Source: an uncultured Ruminococcus sp. (GTDB lineage: Bacteria > Bacillota > Clostridia > Oscillospirales > Acutalibacteraceae). From it: a DNA stretch of 5,044 nt. The DNA lies in contig CACYCD010000114.1 in NCBI GenBank assembly GCA_902772755.1, forward strand, positions 1 to 5,044, in the 5' to 3' direction. Position 1 is the stretch's first letter. Each line of letters opens with the position of its first letter. Below the pieces are notes generated by a model, which worked only from the letters and a program-made list of their open reading frames with translations, had not been told where the DNA came from and did not search any database. The position numbers were made by a program, and so were the translations under genes. Shown here piece after piece: positions 4,921-5,044 of this stretch.

Positions 4921-4954
4921 TTCAGAAAAAATTATCTTTATCGGAGGTTTTACC

Positions 4955-5044
4955 ATGAAAAAACGAACAAACAAAATTCTGTCCTTCCTGCTGAGCCTAT
5001 GTCTGCTCACCTCAATGACAGTCTTACCGATGACGGCAACCGCC
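4955..5044 (+). CDS. Secreted protein, N-terminal signal peptide only (runs off right edge)
   Basis: Thirty codons are visible before the window ends. They form a textbook signal peptide: basic MKKRTNK, hydrophobic ILSFLLSLCLLTSMTVL (residues 8-24), then PMTATA, a likely signal peptidase I site (A-x-A). Cys16 lies in the hydrophobic core without a lipobox context, so a lipoprotein is unlikely. The ATG at 4955 is 7 bases after GGAGG (4943-4947). Its function cannot be told; secreted enzymes or cell-surface proteins are common with such leaders. It is preceded by a structured attenuator leader, so its expression is probably controlled by transcription termination. Confidence 0.85.
   Translation, partial: MKKRTNKILSFLLSLCLLTSMTVLPMTATA

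Overview
The window reads as chromosomal DNA of a low-to-moderate GC Firmicute. Evidence is consensus sigma-A promoters with 17-nt spacers, strong GGAGG ribosome sites, intrinsic terminators after most units and a SAM-I (S-box) riboswitch ahead of metK. Protein style and the secreted-protein signal peptide suggest a Ruminococcus-like member of the Oscillospiraceae; this is inference, since no rRNA or marker search was possible.

Left part (1-1092, minus strand). A macro-domain protein gene runs off the left edge (start codon at 341). Upstream of it, about 690 bases hold no convincing large gene, but are bounded by a perfect TTGACA-N17-TATAAT promoter (1064-1092) and a strong intrinsic terminator (363-402), and are full of complementary segments. 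I read this as a large structured non-coding RNA transcribed leftwards, in the size range of the ornate large RNAs (ROOL, GOLLD, OLE). A 31-codon ORF with an ideal Shine-Dalgarno site lies at its 5' end. The macro gene starts only 21 bases past the terminator, so its expression may depend on read-through.

Middle part (1137-2983, plus strand). Divergently from the RNA, a promoter drives a 173-residue FMN nitroreductase, ended by a terminator. Twenty bases later comes an OhrR-like MarR repressor carrying the peroxide-sensing Cys15. It is followed after 9 bases by an unrecognised single-pass membrane protein. No promoter is evident directly before the repressor, so nitroreductase, repressor and membrane protein may form one redox-linked unit with a leaky internal terminator.

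Right-centre (2996-4425). A promoter, SAM-I riboswitch, terminator and metK (S-adenosylmethionine synthetase) form a classic feedback unit, closed by a 12-bp terminator.

Right end (4426-5044). Two small transcription units are predicted. The first (about 4466-4656) has an extended -10 promoter and its own terminator but no credible ORF; it is a candidate small RNA. The second begins at a promoter at 4712-4740. Its roughly 208-base leader has a 13-bp closing helix around an aptamer-like domain, followed by mutually exclusive antiterminator and terminator hairpins, and then the signal peptide of a secreted protein cut off by the window edge. I do not recognise this leader as a known riboswitch class. 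The 55 bases between these two units are AT-rich and hold one arm of an inverted repeat.
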